28,976 nucleotides of DNA from Desulfobacca acetoxidans (lineage in GTDB: Bacteria; Desulfobacterota; Desulfobaccia; Desulfobaccales; 0-14-0-80-60-11), in NCBI GenBank assembly GCA_022736495.1, contig DZCR01000022.1:1-28976 (forward strand), in the 5' to 3' direction. Shown here one piece after another: positions 8,143 through 15,564 of the stretch. The translations under genes and the position numbers were made by a program. The stretch's first letter is position 1. Every line of letters begins with the position of its first letter. The notes beneath the pieces were generated by a model. The model saw only the letters and a list, made by a program, of their open reading frames with translations. It ran no database searches and was not told where the DNA came from.

Positions 8143-8847
8143 ATGTATGACATTCAGCATATTAATTGGGATTTGGTCAGGCTGGCGATCGCCGCGGCGG
8201 TGGGCGCGGCCATCGGTTTTGAACGAGAGACCCATGGCCAGGCTGCGGGGCTCCGGACCTTCATCCTGGTTTCCGTGGGCGCTTGTCTCATGATGATGCT
8301 GTCCCTGGAAATGGTAGCATTGCACCGGCATCTGGCCGTGGACCAATCGGTGGTCCGCCTGGACCCGGCCCGGATTGCCTCCTATGCCATTGCCAGCATG
8401 GGTTTCCTGGGGGCCGGCGCTATCATCACGGGCAAGGGTTCGGTGCGCGGCCTGACCACCGCCGCGGGCCTCTGGCTGGTCACCGGCCTCGGGCTCTCCA
8501 TCGGTGCCGGCTATCTCATGCCGGCCCTGTTTGCCGCGTTGATCAGCCTGATCATTTTGTACGCCTTGCGCCTCATTAAAAAGGTTTTTGCCCACGATCT
8601 TTACACTATCCTTACTCTGAAATATCTCGGGGTGGAAAACCCTTTGGACCAGATCACGCAAATCCTCACAGATCATGGCATCCACATTCAGTTTACCAAC
8701 TACAAGGTGGAGCCTCTTACCAACTTATCGACTTACTGCTTACGATTGCAGAGCAAAGACAATATCGAATTTCCTCTGTTGCTTAAAAACTTCTCTGAAA
8801 CTCCGGGCTTGCAGGAAATTCATTTTCAGGAAGGCGAAGTGCCTTAA
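8143..8847 (+). CDS. MgtC/SapB-family membrane protein
   Basis: A 234-residue inner-membrane protein of the MgtC/SapB family. MgtC of Salmonella supports growth in low magnesium and inhibits the F1Fo ATP synthase; most environmental homologues have no proven role. The conserved core is visible: AAVGAAIGFERE (about residues 15-26), AAGLRTFILVSVGACLMM, RIASYAIASMGFLGAGAII, then RGLTTAAGLWLVTGLGLSIGAG. There are four or five membrane segments up to about residue 145, followed by a soluble C-terminal domain of about 85 residues that could be ACT-like. The start is fixed by AAGGAG before the ATG at 8143. The gene ends 13 bases before the dehydratase-like gene, so they may share a transcript. Confidence 0.93.
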   Translation: MYDIQHINWDLVRLAIAAAVGAAIGFERETHGQAAGLRTFILVSVGACLMMMLSLEMVALHRHLAVDQSVVRLDPARIASYAIASMGFLGAGAIITGKGSVRGLTTAAGLWLVTGLGLSIGAGYLMPALFAALISLIILYALRLIKKVFAHDLYTILTLKYLGVENPLDQITQILTDHGIHIQFTNYKVEPLTNLSTYCLRLQSKDNIEFPLLLKNFSETPGLQEIHFQEGEVP

Positions 8848-8860
8848 GAGATGAAGAGTA

Positions 8861-9868
8861 ATGCCTAAAACCAGACCTTTTTCCCCCGGCGCCAAAATCG
8901 GCCTGACCACCACCATCCCGGTAGAGGTAGTACTGGCCGCTAATCTGACCCCGGTGGATCTGAACAATTTGTTTATTGCCTCACCCGATGCCCCGGCCCA
9001 AGTGTCCCAGGCCGAAGGCGCGGGTTTCCCCCGCACCCTCTGCGCCTGGATCAAAGGAATTTACGCCGCACTCAAGGCCCACCCCGAGATTGCCGCGGTG
9101 ATTGCCGCCTGCCAGGGAGACTGCTCCAACACCCAGGCCTTGGGGGAGATTCTGGAAGCAGAAGGCATCGAAGTCATCCACTTTAAGTTCCCCTACCCCC
9201 GCAACCGGGAACAACTGGCCCAGGAAATCAACTCCCTGATGGCCCGTCTAGGCGCCACCCCCGACGCCGTCGCCCAGATGCAGCAGCGCTTAGGGCCCAT
9301 CCGCCAACAACTGCGCCGCCTGGATCGCCTCACTTGGCAAACCGGCCAGGTAACCGGGCGGGAGAATTTCTTATGGCTGATCTCTTCCTCTGACTTTGCC
9401 TCCGATCTTGCCGCCTACGAACGCAGCTTGGCGGCTTTCCTGCAAGCAGCCGAACCGCGGCCCTGCGCCAATGGCCGGGTTCGCCTGGGGTTTGCCGGTA
9501 TCCCCCCCATCTTTACCGACCTCTGGGACTTTCTTACGGAACTGGGCGCCGCAGTGGTCTTCCATGAATTTCCCCGGCAGTTCAGTATGCCTTATGAGAC
9601 CGGCGACATGGTGGACCAATACTTGCGCTATACTTACCCTTACGACATCCGGGGCCGTCTGGCCGACCTGGAGGAGGCCGTGGCCACCCGCCGCTTGGAC
9701 GGCCTGGTGCACTACACCCAAAGCTTCTGCTTCCGCCAGATGTTCGACCAGACCATCAGGGATAACCTTAATGTCCCCATCCTGACCATTGAGGGCGACC
9801 GCCCCACCCCCCTCGATTCCCGCACCCGCATGCGCCTGGAGGCCTTCGTCGATGTCCTGCGCCCCTAG
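8861..9868 (+). CDS. 2-hydroxyacyl-CoA dehydratase D-component-like protein (single subunit)
   Basis: A 335-residue member of the HgdB/BcrB/BcrC/YjiM family of iron-sulfur proteins, which accept one strongly reducing electron from an ATP-driven activator. Five cysteines occur: C61 (TLCAWIKG), C84 and C88 (ACQGDCSN), C202 and C290 (SFCFRQ). C61, C84 and C290 sit where family members hold a [4Fe-4S] cluster. Five cysteines are fewer than the six I would expect for an [8Fe-9S] double-cubane protein, so a single cubane seems likelier. Only one such subunit is present, whereas classical 2-hydroxyacyl-CoA dehydratases need two different ones. The gene overlaps its activator by 17 bases. No CoA-transferase, acyl-CoA dehydrogenase or benzoyl-CoA gene lies nearby, so the substrate is unknown. 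Confidence 0.88.
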   Translation: MPKTRPFSPGAKIGLTTTIPVEVVLAANLTPVDLNNLFIASPDAPAQVSQAEGAGFPRTLCAWIKGIYAALKAHPEIAAVIAACQGDCSNTQALGEILEAEGIEVIHFKFPYPRNREQLAQEINSLMARLGATPDAVAQMQQRLGPIRQQLRRLDRLTWQTGQVTGRENFLWLISSSDFASDLAAYERSLAAFLQAAEPRPCANGRVRLGFAGIPPIFTDLWDFLTELGAAVVFHEFPRQFSMPYETGDMVDQYLRYTYPYDIRGRLADLEEAVATRRLDGLVHYTQSFCFRQMFDQTIRDNLNVPILTIEGDRPTPLDSRTRMRLEAFVDVLRP

Positions 9869-10721
9869 CAGCATTTGGGGAAAGAGCGCGGGACCAGGGA
9901 GCCCCGGTCTTCCCCTAGAACTCGCCCGCGGCCTGGACTTTGGCAGCCGCTCCGTGAAGCTGGTCTACCCGCGGGAACGTGGGGGCGTAGGAAGACGCCG
10001 TTGGGACAGCATCACTTTTTATCAGAATTATCTGGTGCGGGACCATGGCCAGCTCGCCATCGACTGGGAACGGTTGGGTTTGCCCGCCCCCGCGGCCCTG
10101 GTCGCTACGGGCTACGGCAAAAATCTCCTCAAGGCCCATTTTCCCGCCATCACCGAAATTCGGGCCCATTTTCTGGCGGCCAGGTTTGTCACGGCCCTGG
10201 ATCATTTCATCCTCCTGGAGATCGGGGGCCAGGACACCAAGGTTCTTTACATCCGGGAAGGTCGGGTGTTCGATTTCCTCACCAACGACCGCTGCGCTGC
10301 GGGCACCGGGCGCTACCTGGAAAACATGGCCCGCTTTCTCAAGATGCCCCTGGCGGAATTTGCCGGGTACTGGCAGGACCCGGTGGACGTCTCCCAAACC
10401 TGCGCCATCTTCGGAGAAACCGAATTGGTAGGCCACCTCCTGGAAGGGGTGGCCCCGGCTCGCATCGCGGCCGGGGTCAACGCCTCGGTGGCCCGCCGGG
10501 CCCTGGCCATGCTGCGCCGCTACCGCTGCCCCACCCTGGTCTTTGTGGGAGGCGTGGCCAAAAACCGCGCCATGGTCCGGCTGCTCCAGGACTTGAGCGC
10601 TTTTCAGGTAATTGTGCCACCCTTCCCCCAATTCAACGGCGCCCTGGGCTGCGCCCTGGAAGCGTCCCGGCAAAATTTATTCCCCTCGGCCCTTGTAAAA
10701 GCGGGTCAAAGCGAGGGGTGA
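9852..10721 (+). CDS. BadF/BadG/BcrA/BcrD-type ATPase (dehydratase activator)
   Basis: A 289-residue ASKHA-fold ATPase that, by family analogy, uses ATP to push an electron into the dehydratase-like partner encoded just upstream. The nucleotide-binding start GLDFGSRSVKLV (residues 27-38) has the DxGSxxxK pattern, and LLEIGGQDTK (residues 121-130) is the second phosphate-binding loop. C148 (NDRCAAGTGR) and C184 (TCAIFGETE) are the two cysteines which, from each subunit of a dimer, hold the bridging [4Fe-4S] cluster. VGGVAKN and the C-terminal ALGCALEA complete the fold. The ATG at 9852 lies inside the end of the upstream gene; longer in-frame extension upstream would read the partner's coding sequence in the wrong frame. 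The length of 260-290 residues is usual. Confidence 0.9.
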   Translation: MSCAPSSIWGKSAGPGSPGLPLELARGLDFGSRSVKLVYPRERGGVGRRRWDSITFYQNYLVRDHGQLAIDWERLGLPAPAALVATGYGKNLLKAHFPAITEIRAHFLAARFVTALDHFILLEIGGQDTKVLYIREGRVFDFLTNDRCAAGTGRYLENMARFLKMPLAEFAGYWQDPVDVSQTCAIFGETELVGHLLEGVAPARIAAGVNASVARRALAMLRRYRCPTLVFVGGVAKNRAMVRLLQDLSAFQVIVPPFPQFNGALGCALEASRQNLFPSALVKAGQSEG

Positions 10722-10929
10722 AGAGAACATATTTCTGGACAGAACCTTGCAAAACCTCGCTCAAAACCCCAAGTTCTTTCTCAACCAGGAAAAGGTTGGG
10801 AACCGCGGTCTTAAGTCTCCCTTGGCAAAAGTGGTATTTAGAGTGATTTTAATTAGTTACATAAATCCTCCCCACCTCTCTTTCCCAAAGGAGAGTAATT
10901 ATTTCCCATCTTAAACTGATGAAAATACC

Positions 10930-11919
10930 ATGAACCATTGGCCCGCCTCTGATCCCCTGGCCCAGGCCCTCCGGCAAATGCTGGCAACCCAAGGGCTTTC
11001 CCGATCCCCGGCCCGAGAGGTTTATGGAGAATCTTTGCCGTCCTCCCGCCAGGTCATACGGTTCACCTTGCCTGAAAGGGGTGCGGTGGTAGGTAAGTTT
11101 TTTTCTGCTTATCCGCCGCAAATCTCCGCGGACCTCAGTCTGGCCCGGGAATACCACAACTATAGGCAGCTCCCGGCCCTGGGCCTTACCAATGGCCTGA
11201 CTCCCCGTCTCCTGGGCCGCTGGCCGCAAGGGTCTTTGGGACTCCTGTTGGAAGCGGTGCCCGGCCCGGATCTGGATAATCTCATGCACCAGGCGTGTCT
11301 CTCTGGGGACCTTGCGCCCCTCGAGTGGGGCTTGGAAAAATTGGCGCACCTGCTGGCCATGTTTCACTCCCGGCCGGTCCCGGCGCTGCCGGTCGTGCCA
11401 GCCCCCGCCCTGGCCTACCTGGATAAAGTGATGGGGCAATTGCAAGCAGCCGGGCTGTTAACCCCGGAGGACTGGCAGGCCCTGACCTCTGAACGGGCCT
11501 TTTGGCAGACCCGCTTTCGGGATTTTGCCGACCGGCAGGTGCTGGTGCACGGCGACGCCACCCCCACCAATTTCCTCTTTCCCAATGGCCGGGCCGTGGC
11601 CCTGGACCTGGAGAAACTGCGAGTCGGCGACCGCCTTTGGGACGTGTCCTGGGTGGCCGGCGAACTCAAGCACGCCTGGGGCTGGCGCCTCCATAACTTG
11701 AGCGGGGCTGAAGCAGCCATCGGGCATTTCTTCAGAACTTATCTGGCAGCCGCAAACTGCGCTCCCGTCCTAACCGACCGCCTCTATAGCCTGAACCCCT
11801 TTTACATGGCCCTGGCGGAACTGAGGATTGCCCGGAACCTCTATCTCAGCATCGACTACCGCCGGGAACTGGTGGCCGAAGCCAGACGCTGCCTGGCCGG
11901 CGGCCGGAAAGTGCATTGA
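10930..11919 (+). CDS. APH-type phosphotransferase (aminoglycoside/choline kinase-like)
   Basis: A 329-residue protein with the aminoglycoside phosphotransferase/protein-kinase-like fold. The catalytic loop is LVHGDATPTNFLF (HGDxxxxN, about residues 208-220) and the metal-binding motif is ALDLEKLRVGDRLWDVSW (D-x-E in place of the more common D-x-D/E). The N-lobe contains VVGKFFS, whose lysine could contact ATP, and REYHNYRQL, whose glutamate could pair with it. Family members phosphorylate antibiotics, choline, sugars or homoserine; none of these can be chosen here, and resistance should not be assumed. The ATG start lacks a clear ribosome site. The gene stands alone, with more than 200 bases on either side. 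Confidence 0.85.
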   Translation: MNHWPASDPLAQALRQMLATQGLSRSPAREVYGESLPSSRQVIRFTLPERGAVVGKFFSAYPPQISADLSLAREYHNYRQLPALGLTNGLTPRLLGRWPQGSLGLLLEAVPGPDLDNLMHQACLSGDLAPLEWGLEKLAHLLAMFHSRPVPALPVVPAPALAYLDKVMGQLQAAGLLTPEDWQALTSERAFWQTRFRDFADRQVLVHGDATPTNFLFPNGRAVALDLEKLRVGDRLWDVSWVAGELKHAWGWRLHNLSGAEAAIGHFFRTYLAAANCAPVLTDRLYSLNPFYMALAELRIARNLYLSIDYRRELVAEARRCLAGGRKVH

Positions 11920-12335
11920 TTTACGGATTCAGGCGCAATGCTGTCCACGCAAAGAGAGCACTCAAAATGTCGGGAGGACACTGCCCGCCAAAACCTGTTA
12001 AAGGACAGCCGAGGGCCGCTATCCCACATTTTTTCCCTTCTAAGGGAGGTTCCCTGCAAAGTACAGAAACTTTAAGTGAACTGTTTTGAATTTAGGCATA
12101 ATATAAATGTTGGTATTTTAAGTTACCGTTTGCAGAATAGGGATTTAGTGCAACAATGTCCGGAAAGGTTGTGCAAATGCCTGAATAATGGGTTTCAAAA
12201 AAGTCCCCCCATCTGTCATTCTGAGGAGCGCCGCGACCGACAAATCTCCAAACAATTCGCTCAGGATGACAAAGGGGTGGACCGCAGACCCGAACTTGAC
12301 CGCTCCGATTAATAAAAGGAAAACGGGCCTAAACC
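11920..12335. other. Spacer upstream of thiD-thiN
   Basis: This 416-base gap is richer in AT in its middle part. TTTTGAATTTAGGCATAATAT (around 12085-12105) resembles a -10 region (CATAAT) with a poor -35, and could serve the thiD-thiN gene. A palindromic element lies at 12214-12271. I looked for a thiamine pyrophosphate riboswitch ahead of thiD and found neither its CTGAGA element nor the matching ACCC element in a suitable order. No gene is supported. Confidence 0.5.
12214..12271. repeat. Palindromic dispersed element (TGTCATTCTGAGG family)
   Basis: The 58-base element begins TGTCATTCTGAGG and ends CTCAGGATGACA, which are near-perfect inverted termini. The interior (AGCGCCGCGACCGACAAATC then CAAACAATTCG) matches, from memory, a common mobile palindromic repeat of many bacterial genomes whose translation gives peptides such as CHSEERR and QDDK. 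A single copy is present in this window. It lies about 65 bases before the thiD-thiN start and may be carried in its leader RNA. Confidence 0.65.
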
Positions 12336-13688
12336 ATGAAAACCGTCTTGATCATTGCCGGCTCCGACCCCGGCGCCGGCGCCGGCCTGCAACAGGACCT
12401 GAAAGTGGTCACCCTCCTGGGGGCTTACGGCCTCACGGTGGTCACAGCCCTGACCATCCAGAACAGCCAGGGGGTCCAGGCTGTCCACCCGGTGGCCCCA
12501 GAGGTGGTGGCGGCCCAGTTGGACGCAGTATTGGACGATTTTTCCGTGCATGCGGTCAAACTAGGGATGCTAGCTACTGCCGATATTGTGCGTCTCGTGG
12601 CGGGACGACTCACGGCTCTCGGCACGTCTCCCCTGGTGCTGGACCCGGTGCTGGCCGCAGGCGGCGGCTTCCCGCTGCTGGGTGAGGCCGGCATCAACGC
12701 CCTGAGAGAAGAGTTCTTCCCTCTGACTTATCTCCTTACCCCCAATGCCCCGGAGGCCGCCCGCTTAACCGGAATCGACATCCAAACCGCCGAAGACCTG
12801 GCCGAAGCGGCTCGCCTCCTGCAGGATTTGGGGCCCCGCTGGGTCCTGGCCAAGGGCGGCCACCTGCCAGGGGACCCGGTGGACGTGCTCACCGACGGCA
12901 AGAACACCTATCACCTGCCCGGGCCGCGCCTTACCGCGCCGAATAACCACGGCTCCGGCTGCCTGCTGGCCTCCGCCTGCGCCGTGGGCCTGGCCCAGGG
13001 CCTCTCCCTTCCCGAAACCGTGAACCGGGCCCGACGCCTCACGGCCCAGGCCCTCAAGTACGGTCTGCCCATGGGCCGGGGCGCCGGCCCGGTAAACCCC
13101 TACGCCCCCTTTGCCCGGGACCTGGCCCGCCTGGAAGTGCTCAAGGATTTGCAAACCGCCGCTACCCGCCTGGAGCAGGAAGATTTGAGCCCCCTCATTC
13201 CGGAGGTCATGAGCAACCTGGCCTACGCCGCCCCCTACCCGGAGGGACCCCAGGACGTAGCCGCGTTTCCGGGGCGCATCTTGAAAAGCCCCCAAGGCCT
13301 GCTAATTCCCGCGCCCCCGGCCTTCGGCGCCTCCCGCCATATCGCCGCCATCATCCTCACCGCCATGGCCACGCACCCAGAGCTGCGGTGCGCCATGAAC
13401 ATAAAATTCTTCGTAGGCGTGGAAGACCTGGCGCCGCTGCTCCACCTCAAAGCGGCCAGCTTCGACCGCAGCCAGGAACCCCCGGAGGTCAAAGCCCGGG
13501 AAGGCGGCACCCTGGCCTGGGGCGTGGCTTCGGTCCTCAAACCCGGGGCTCCGCCGCCCGATCTGCTCTACGACCGGGGTGACTGGGGCAAGGAACCCAT
13601 GATCCGCATCCTGGGACCCACCCCCATGTCCGTGGTGGAAAAAGCCCTGGCCCTGAAAAACGCCTTACAAGCGGCGGGAAGGCTGTAA
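12336..13688 (+). CDS. thiD/thiN: Fused HMP/HMP-P kinase ThiD and thiamine-phosphate synthase ThiN
   Basis: A 450-residue two-domain enzyme of thiamine synthesis. The N-terminal ThiD part (about residues 1-260) phosphorylates hydroxymethylpyrimidine twice; it shows IAGSDPGAGAGLQQDLK, TALTIQNSQGV, VKLGML, LDPVLAAGGG, LTPNAPEAARL and NNHGSGCLLASA. The C-terminal part (about residues 270-450) is ThiN, the non-ThiE thiamine-phosphate synthase, with SNLAYA, FPGRI, FGASRHIA, AASFDRSQEP and LLYDRGDWGKEPMI. The combined protein makes HMP-PP and joins it to the thiazole phosphate. The ATG start is chosen from the ThiD N-terminus; AAAGG lies rather far upstream. It is followed by strong hairpins at 13710-13813. 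This fusion is known from archaea and several anaerobic bacteria. Confidence 0.95.
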   Translation: MKTVLIIAGSDPGAGAGLQQDLKVVTLLGAYGLTVVTALTIQNSQGVQAVHPVAPEVVAAQLDAVLDDFSVHAVKLGMLATADIVRLVAGRLTALGTSPLVLDPVLAAGGGFPLLGEAGINALREEFFPLTYLLTPNAPEAARLTGIDIQTAEDLAEAARLLQDLGPRWVLAKGGHLPGDPVDVLTDGKNTYHLPGPRLTAPNNHGSGCLLASACAVGLAQGLSLPETVNRARRLTAQALKYGLPMGRGAGPVNPYAPFARDLARLEVLKDLQTAATRLEQEDLSPLIPEVMSNLAYAAPYPEGPQDVAAFPGRILKSPQGLLIPAPPAFGASRHIAAIILTAMATHPELRCAMNIKFFVGVEDLAPLLHLKAASFDRSQEPPEVKAREGGTLAWGVASVLKPGAPPPDLLYDRGDWGKEPMIRILGPTPMSVVEKALALKNALQAAGRL

Positions 13689-13709
13689 AGAAATAAGGAG
13701 AAGAAGTTC

Positions 13710-13813
13710 AGGGCGAAAGCCCTTACCCCCTCCCCTTGAACCTCCCCCAATCCCCTACAGGGTTGGGAGGGGTTTGGGGGAGGCAGGGACTCGCGTCCCT
13801 GGCCCTCCCCCAA
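13710..13813. terminator. Cluster of hairpins between convergent genes
   Basis: Three stem-loops stand between the end of thiD-thiN (plus) and the end of the 130-residue membrane-protein gene (minus). AGGGC-GAAA-GCCCT is at 13710-13723. CCTCCCCCAA (13741-13750) pairs with TTGGGGGAGG (13774-13783). CAGGGAC-TCGC-GTCCCTG is at 13784-13801. CCTCCCCCAA then recurs at 13804-13813 in the first orientation and could pair with the same central arm. No long T tract follows any stem, so these may be palindromic repeats that also limit read-through in both directions. Confidence 0.5.
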
Positions 13814-13821
13814 CAATAACC

Positions 13822-14214
13822 TCACTTCTCTGTCAAAACGGCCCGGTAGAGGGCCTGGCCGATGCAAAAGTCGGCCAAAAGGACCATGATATCCGGGAAG
13901 GTGGTGAGCAGGAGCCAGTCGAAGAAGTGCTGGCCGGGCATAACTTTTATCTGGCCCGCCAGGGTGGCGCTGAGGGAAAAATCCGCCATCATGATGATCC
14001 CCAGAAAGGCTATAAAGCTGTTGAGCAACAGACCCAGAAGCGCAGTGCCCCGGAACAGAAACAAAGTGCTCACCAGGATTAGGTCGATCGCCGAAAAAAG
14101 GTTAGGCCACAGATAGGTAAGGTCTTTCGGCGGATGAATCCGAAAATGCAGCATGGTGGCGCCTACGGCCAGGGCCACCAGGGCCACCCAAAGTTGTCGG
14201 CGTTGGGTTGTCAC
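13822..14214 (-). CDS. Small four-helix membrane protein, function unknown
   Basis: A 130-residue protein with four predicted membrane helices: about residues 7-24, 37-55 (AIDLILVSTLFLFRGTALL), 57-80, and 103-125. Charged residues are few and cluster at the N-terminus and at HPPKDL. I do not recognise a named family. Three acidic residues sit in or near helices (D44, D102-D103-region and D110/D115), which could matter for ion or proton handling, but no motif supports that. The start is GTG at 14214 with GAGGTGAG directly upstream, part of which overlaps the stop of the 35-residue gene before it. It is the last of three tightly packed membrane-protein genes and probably works with those two peptides. 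Confidence 0.72.
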   Translation of the reverse strand: MTTQRRQLWVALVALAVGATMLHFRIHPPKDLTYLWPNLFSAIDLILVSTLFLFRGTALLGLLLNSFIAFLGIIMMADFSLSATLAGQIKVMPGQHFFDWLLLTTFPDIMVLLADFCIGQALYRAVLTEK

Positions 14215-14223
14215 GGGCTCACC

Positions 14224-14331
14224 TCAAAACTTCACGACATAGCCCAGGCAGAATATCAGGACGATAATGATTGCGTGCAGGATGAACCAACCCGGCCGGG
14301 GAAACAGCACATGAGGCAGCCACCGGTTCAT
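14224..14331 (-). CDS. 35-residue single-helix membrane peptide
   Basis: A short open frame giving a 35-residue protein that begins MNRWLPHVLFPRPGW and continues as one hydrophobic helix (about residues 15-33: FILHAIIIVLIFCLGYVV) before ending in KF. Its ATG has AAAGGA seven bases upstream, placed inside the end of the preceding 36-residue gene, whose stop is only three bases away. Its own TGA lies within the ribosome site of the 130-residue gene. Ribosome sites at all three junctions and hydrophobic composition in this frame argue that it is real. No homologue is known to me. Confidence 0.62.
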   Translation of the reverse strand: MNRWLPHVLFPRPGWFILHAIIIVLIFCLGYVVKF

Positions 14332-14334
14332 AGA

Positions 14335-14445
14335 TTATCCTTTCAGAAACGAGGCGGTCAGACGTCCGGCGGTATAGATCAGGGCAAACCCCAAAAAATG
14401 TACCACCCACCATCTCCACGACAAAAATTGCCAGCCTGTCCTCAT
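14335..14445 (-). CDS. 36-residue single-helix membrane peptide
   Basis: A short open frame of 36 codons beginning MRTGWQFLSWRWW, with a hydrophobic helix (about residues 12-25: WWVVHFLGFALIYT) and a basic tail (GRLTASFLKG). The ATG is preceded by GAGGTGAGG, almost the same ribosome site as that used by the 130-residue gene. It is tryptophan-rich near the start, as expected for an interfacial segment. It is followed after three bases by the 35-residue peptide gene, so the three genes form a compact operon. Function unknown. Confidence 0.6.
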   Translation of the reverse strand: MRTGWQFLSWRWWVVHFLGFALIYTAGRLTASFLKG

Positions 14446-14462
14446 GGCCTCACCTCATGTAG

Positions 14463-14479
14463 GGTGCGCCCTGCGCACC
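14463..14479. repeat. GGTGCGC palindrome
   Basis: GGTGCGC-CCT-GCGCACC is a perfect 7-base stem between the end of fcl and the start of the mini-membrane operon, set in GTAGG...ATTCC. It has no T tract on either strand, so it looks more like a dispersed palindromic repeat than a terminator. It could still separate the two transcription units. Confidence 0.5.
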
Positions 14480-14575
14480 ATTCCTTTGAGCCGTCTTAGG
14501 CGTGTATATGGGTTGCCATGGCACCCGCAACAATTAATAACATAATATGAGGCGATCAAAGCAGGATGCGGCGAG

Positions 14576-15520
14576 TTATGCTTGCCCCGCCCAGGGGCTT
14601 TGGCGGAACCAGTCATAGGTCTTGTGTAGGCCTTCTTTGATTGGGGTCCGGGCCTGCCAGCCTAAGGCGCTGATTTTGCTGACGTCCAAGAGTTTTTGCG
14701 GGGTGCCGTCGGGGTAGCCGAGGTCCTGGACGATGCGACCCTGGTAGCCGATGACCTCCGCCACCAAGTTGGCCAGCTCCAGAATTTGCAGATCCTGGCC
14801 CACCCCAATATTGATGATCTCCCCGTCCTGGTAGTGCTGCATCAAGAAGAGACAGGCGTCCGCCAAGTCATCCACGTAGAGAAATTCCCGCCGGGGGGTG
14901 CCGGTGCCCCAGATGGGCACCTCCGGAGCCTGCGTGATTTTGCCATGGTGAAACTTGTGGATCAGGGCCGGGATGACATGGGAATCCAGCAGGTCAAAAT
15001 TGTCCCCGGGGCCATAGAGATTGGTGGGCATCACCGAAATAAAACAGGTGCCGTACTGCCGGTTATAGGACTGGCAGAGCTTAATGCCGGCGATTTTCGC
15101 CACTGCGTAGGGCTCATTGGTGGGTTCCAGCTTGCCATCCAGGAGATAGTCTTCGTGCATGGGCTGGGGACAAAACTTGGGGTAGATGCAGGAACTCCCC
15201 AGGAACATGAGCTTTTTGACGTCATGCCGATACGCCTGGTGCACGAGGTTGGCCTCAATCATCAGGTTGTCGTAAATAAACTCCGCCGGGAAGGTGTCGT
15301 TGGCCCTGATCCCCCCTACCCGGGCAGCCGCCAAAAAGACGTATTCCGGACGTTCCTGGTCAAAAAACTCGGCCACCGCGGCCTGGTCCCGCAGGTCTAA
15401 TTCCGGTAGGCTGCGCCCCAGCAGGTTATTGAACCCGGCCGCCTGCAAGCGCCGCCAGATGGCGCCCCCCACCAGACCCTGGTGTCCGGCCACATAGATT
15501 TTGGCATCCGGTTGCATCAT
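14576..15520 (-). CDS. fcl: GDP-L-fucose synthase
   Basis: A 314-residue SDR-type epimerase/reductase (also called WcaG) that converts GDP-4-keto-6-deoxy-D-mannose to GDP-L-fucose with NADPH. The cofactor loop is [16 protein letters not shown] (residues about 9-24). The catalytic serine lies in FLGSSCIYP, and the Y-x-x-x-K pair in [27 protein letters not shown] and [15 protein letters not shown] are further family signatures. The start at 15520 is supported by AGGGGAG seven bases upstream; the open frame extends further but reads the end of gmd out of frame. It follows gmd by 44 bases, so the last two steps of GDP-fucose synthesis are encoded together. Confidence 0.96.
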   Translation of the reverse strand: MMQPDAKIYVAGHQGLVGGAIWRRLQAAGFNNLLGRSLPELDLRDQAAVAEFFDQERPEYVFLAAARVGGIRANDTFPAEFIYDNLMIEANLVHQAYRHDVKKLMFLGSSCIYPKFCPQPMHEDYLLDGKLEPTNEPYAVAKIAGIKLCQSYNRQYGTCFISVMPTNLYGPGDNFDLLDSHVIPALIHKFHHGKITQAPEVPIWGTGTPRREFLYVDDLADACLFLMQHYQDGEIINIGVGQDLQILELANLVAEVIGYQGRIVQDLGYPDGTPQKLLDVSKISALGWQARTPIKEGLHKTYDWFRQSPWAGQA

Positions 15521-15564
15521 GCTGTTGCTCCCCTTCCCCGATAATCTCCGTGCCCCGCATCGTG

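Noticed and set aside
7884..8153. 89-codon minus-strand frame between yggS and the MgtC gene
   Set aside because: It reads through the palindromic repeats and has no start signal or recognisable protein pattern.
10930..11919. Antibiotic resistance gene (aminoglycoside phosphotransferase)
   Set aside because: The fold is APH-like, but the family is broad and the protein is not close to a known resistance enzyme by eye. Resistance is not claimed.
12076..12312. 78-codon plus-strand frame before thiD-thiN
   Set aside because: Its second half is a translation of the TGTCATTCTGAGG palindromic element (CHSEERR...QDDK), a known false-gene pattern, and it lacks a ribosome site.
11920..12335. Thiamine pyrophosphate riboswitch before thiD-thiN
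   Set aside because: The conserved CTGAGA and partner elements were not found in the expected arrangement.
14219..14419. 66-codon minus-strand open frame
   Set aside because: It overlaps the two mini membrane-protein genes in another frame, lacks a ribosome site, and has an unremarkable composition. The 36- and 35-codon frames explain the sequence better.
14508..14533. Possible sigma-54 promoter near TGGCAC upstream of the mini membrane operon
   Set aside because: The TGGCAC is present, but the required TTGC at the right spacing is missing on both strands.
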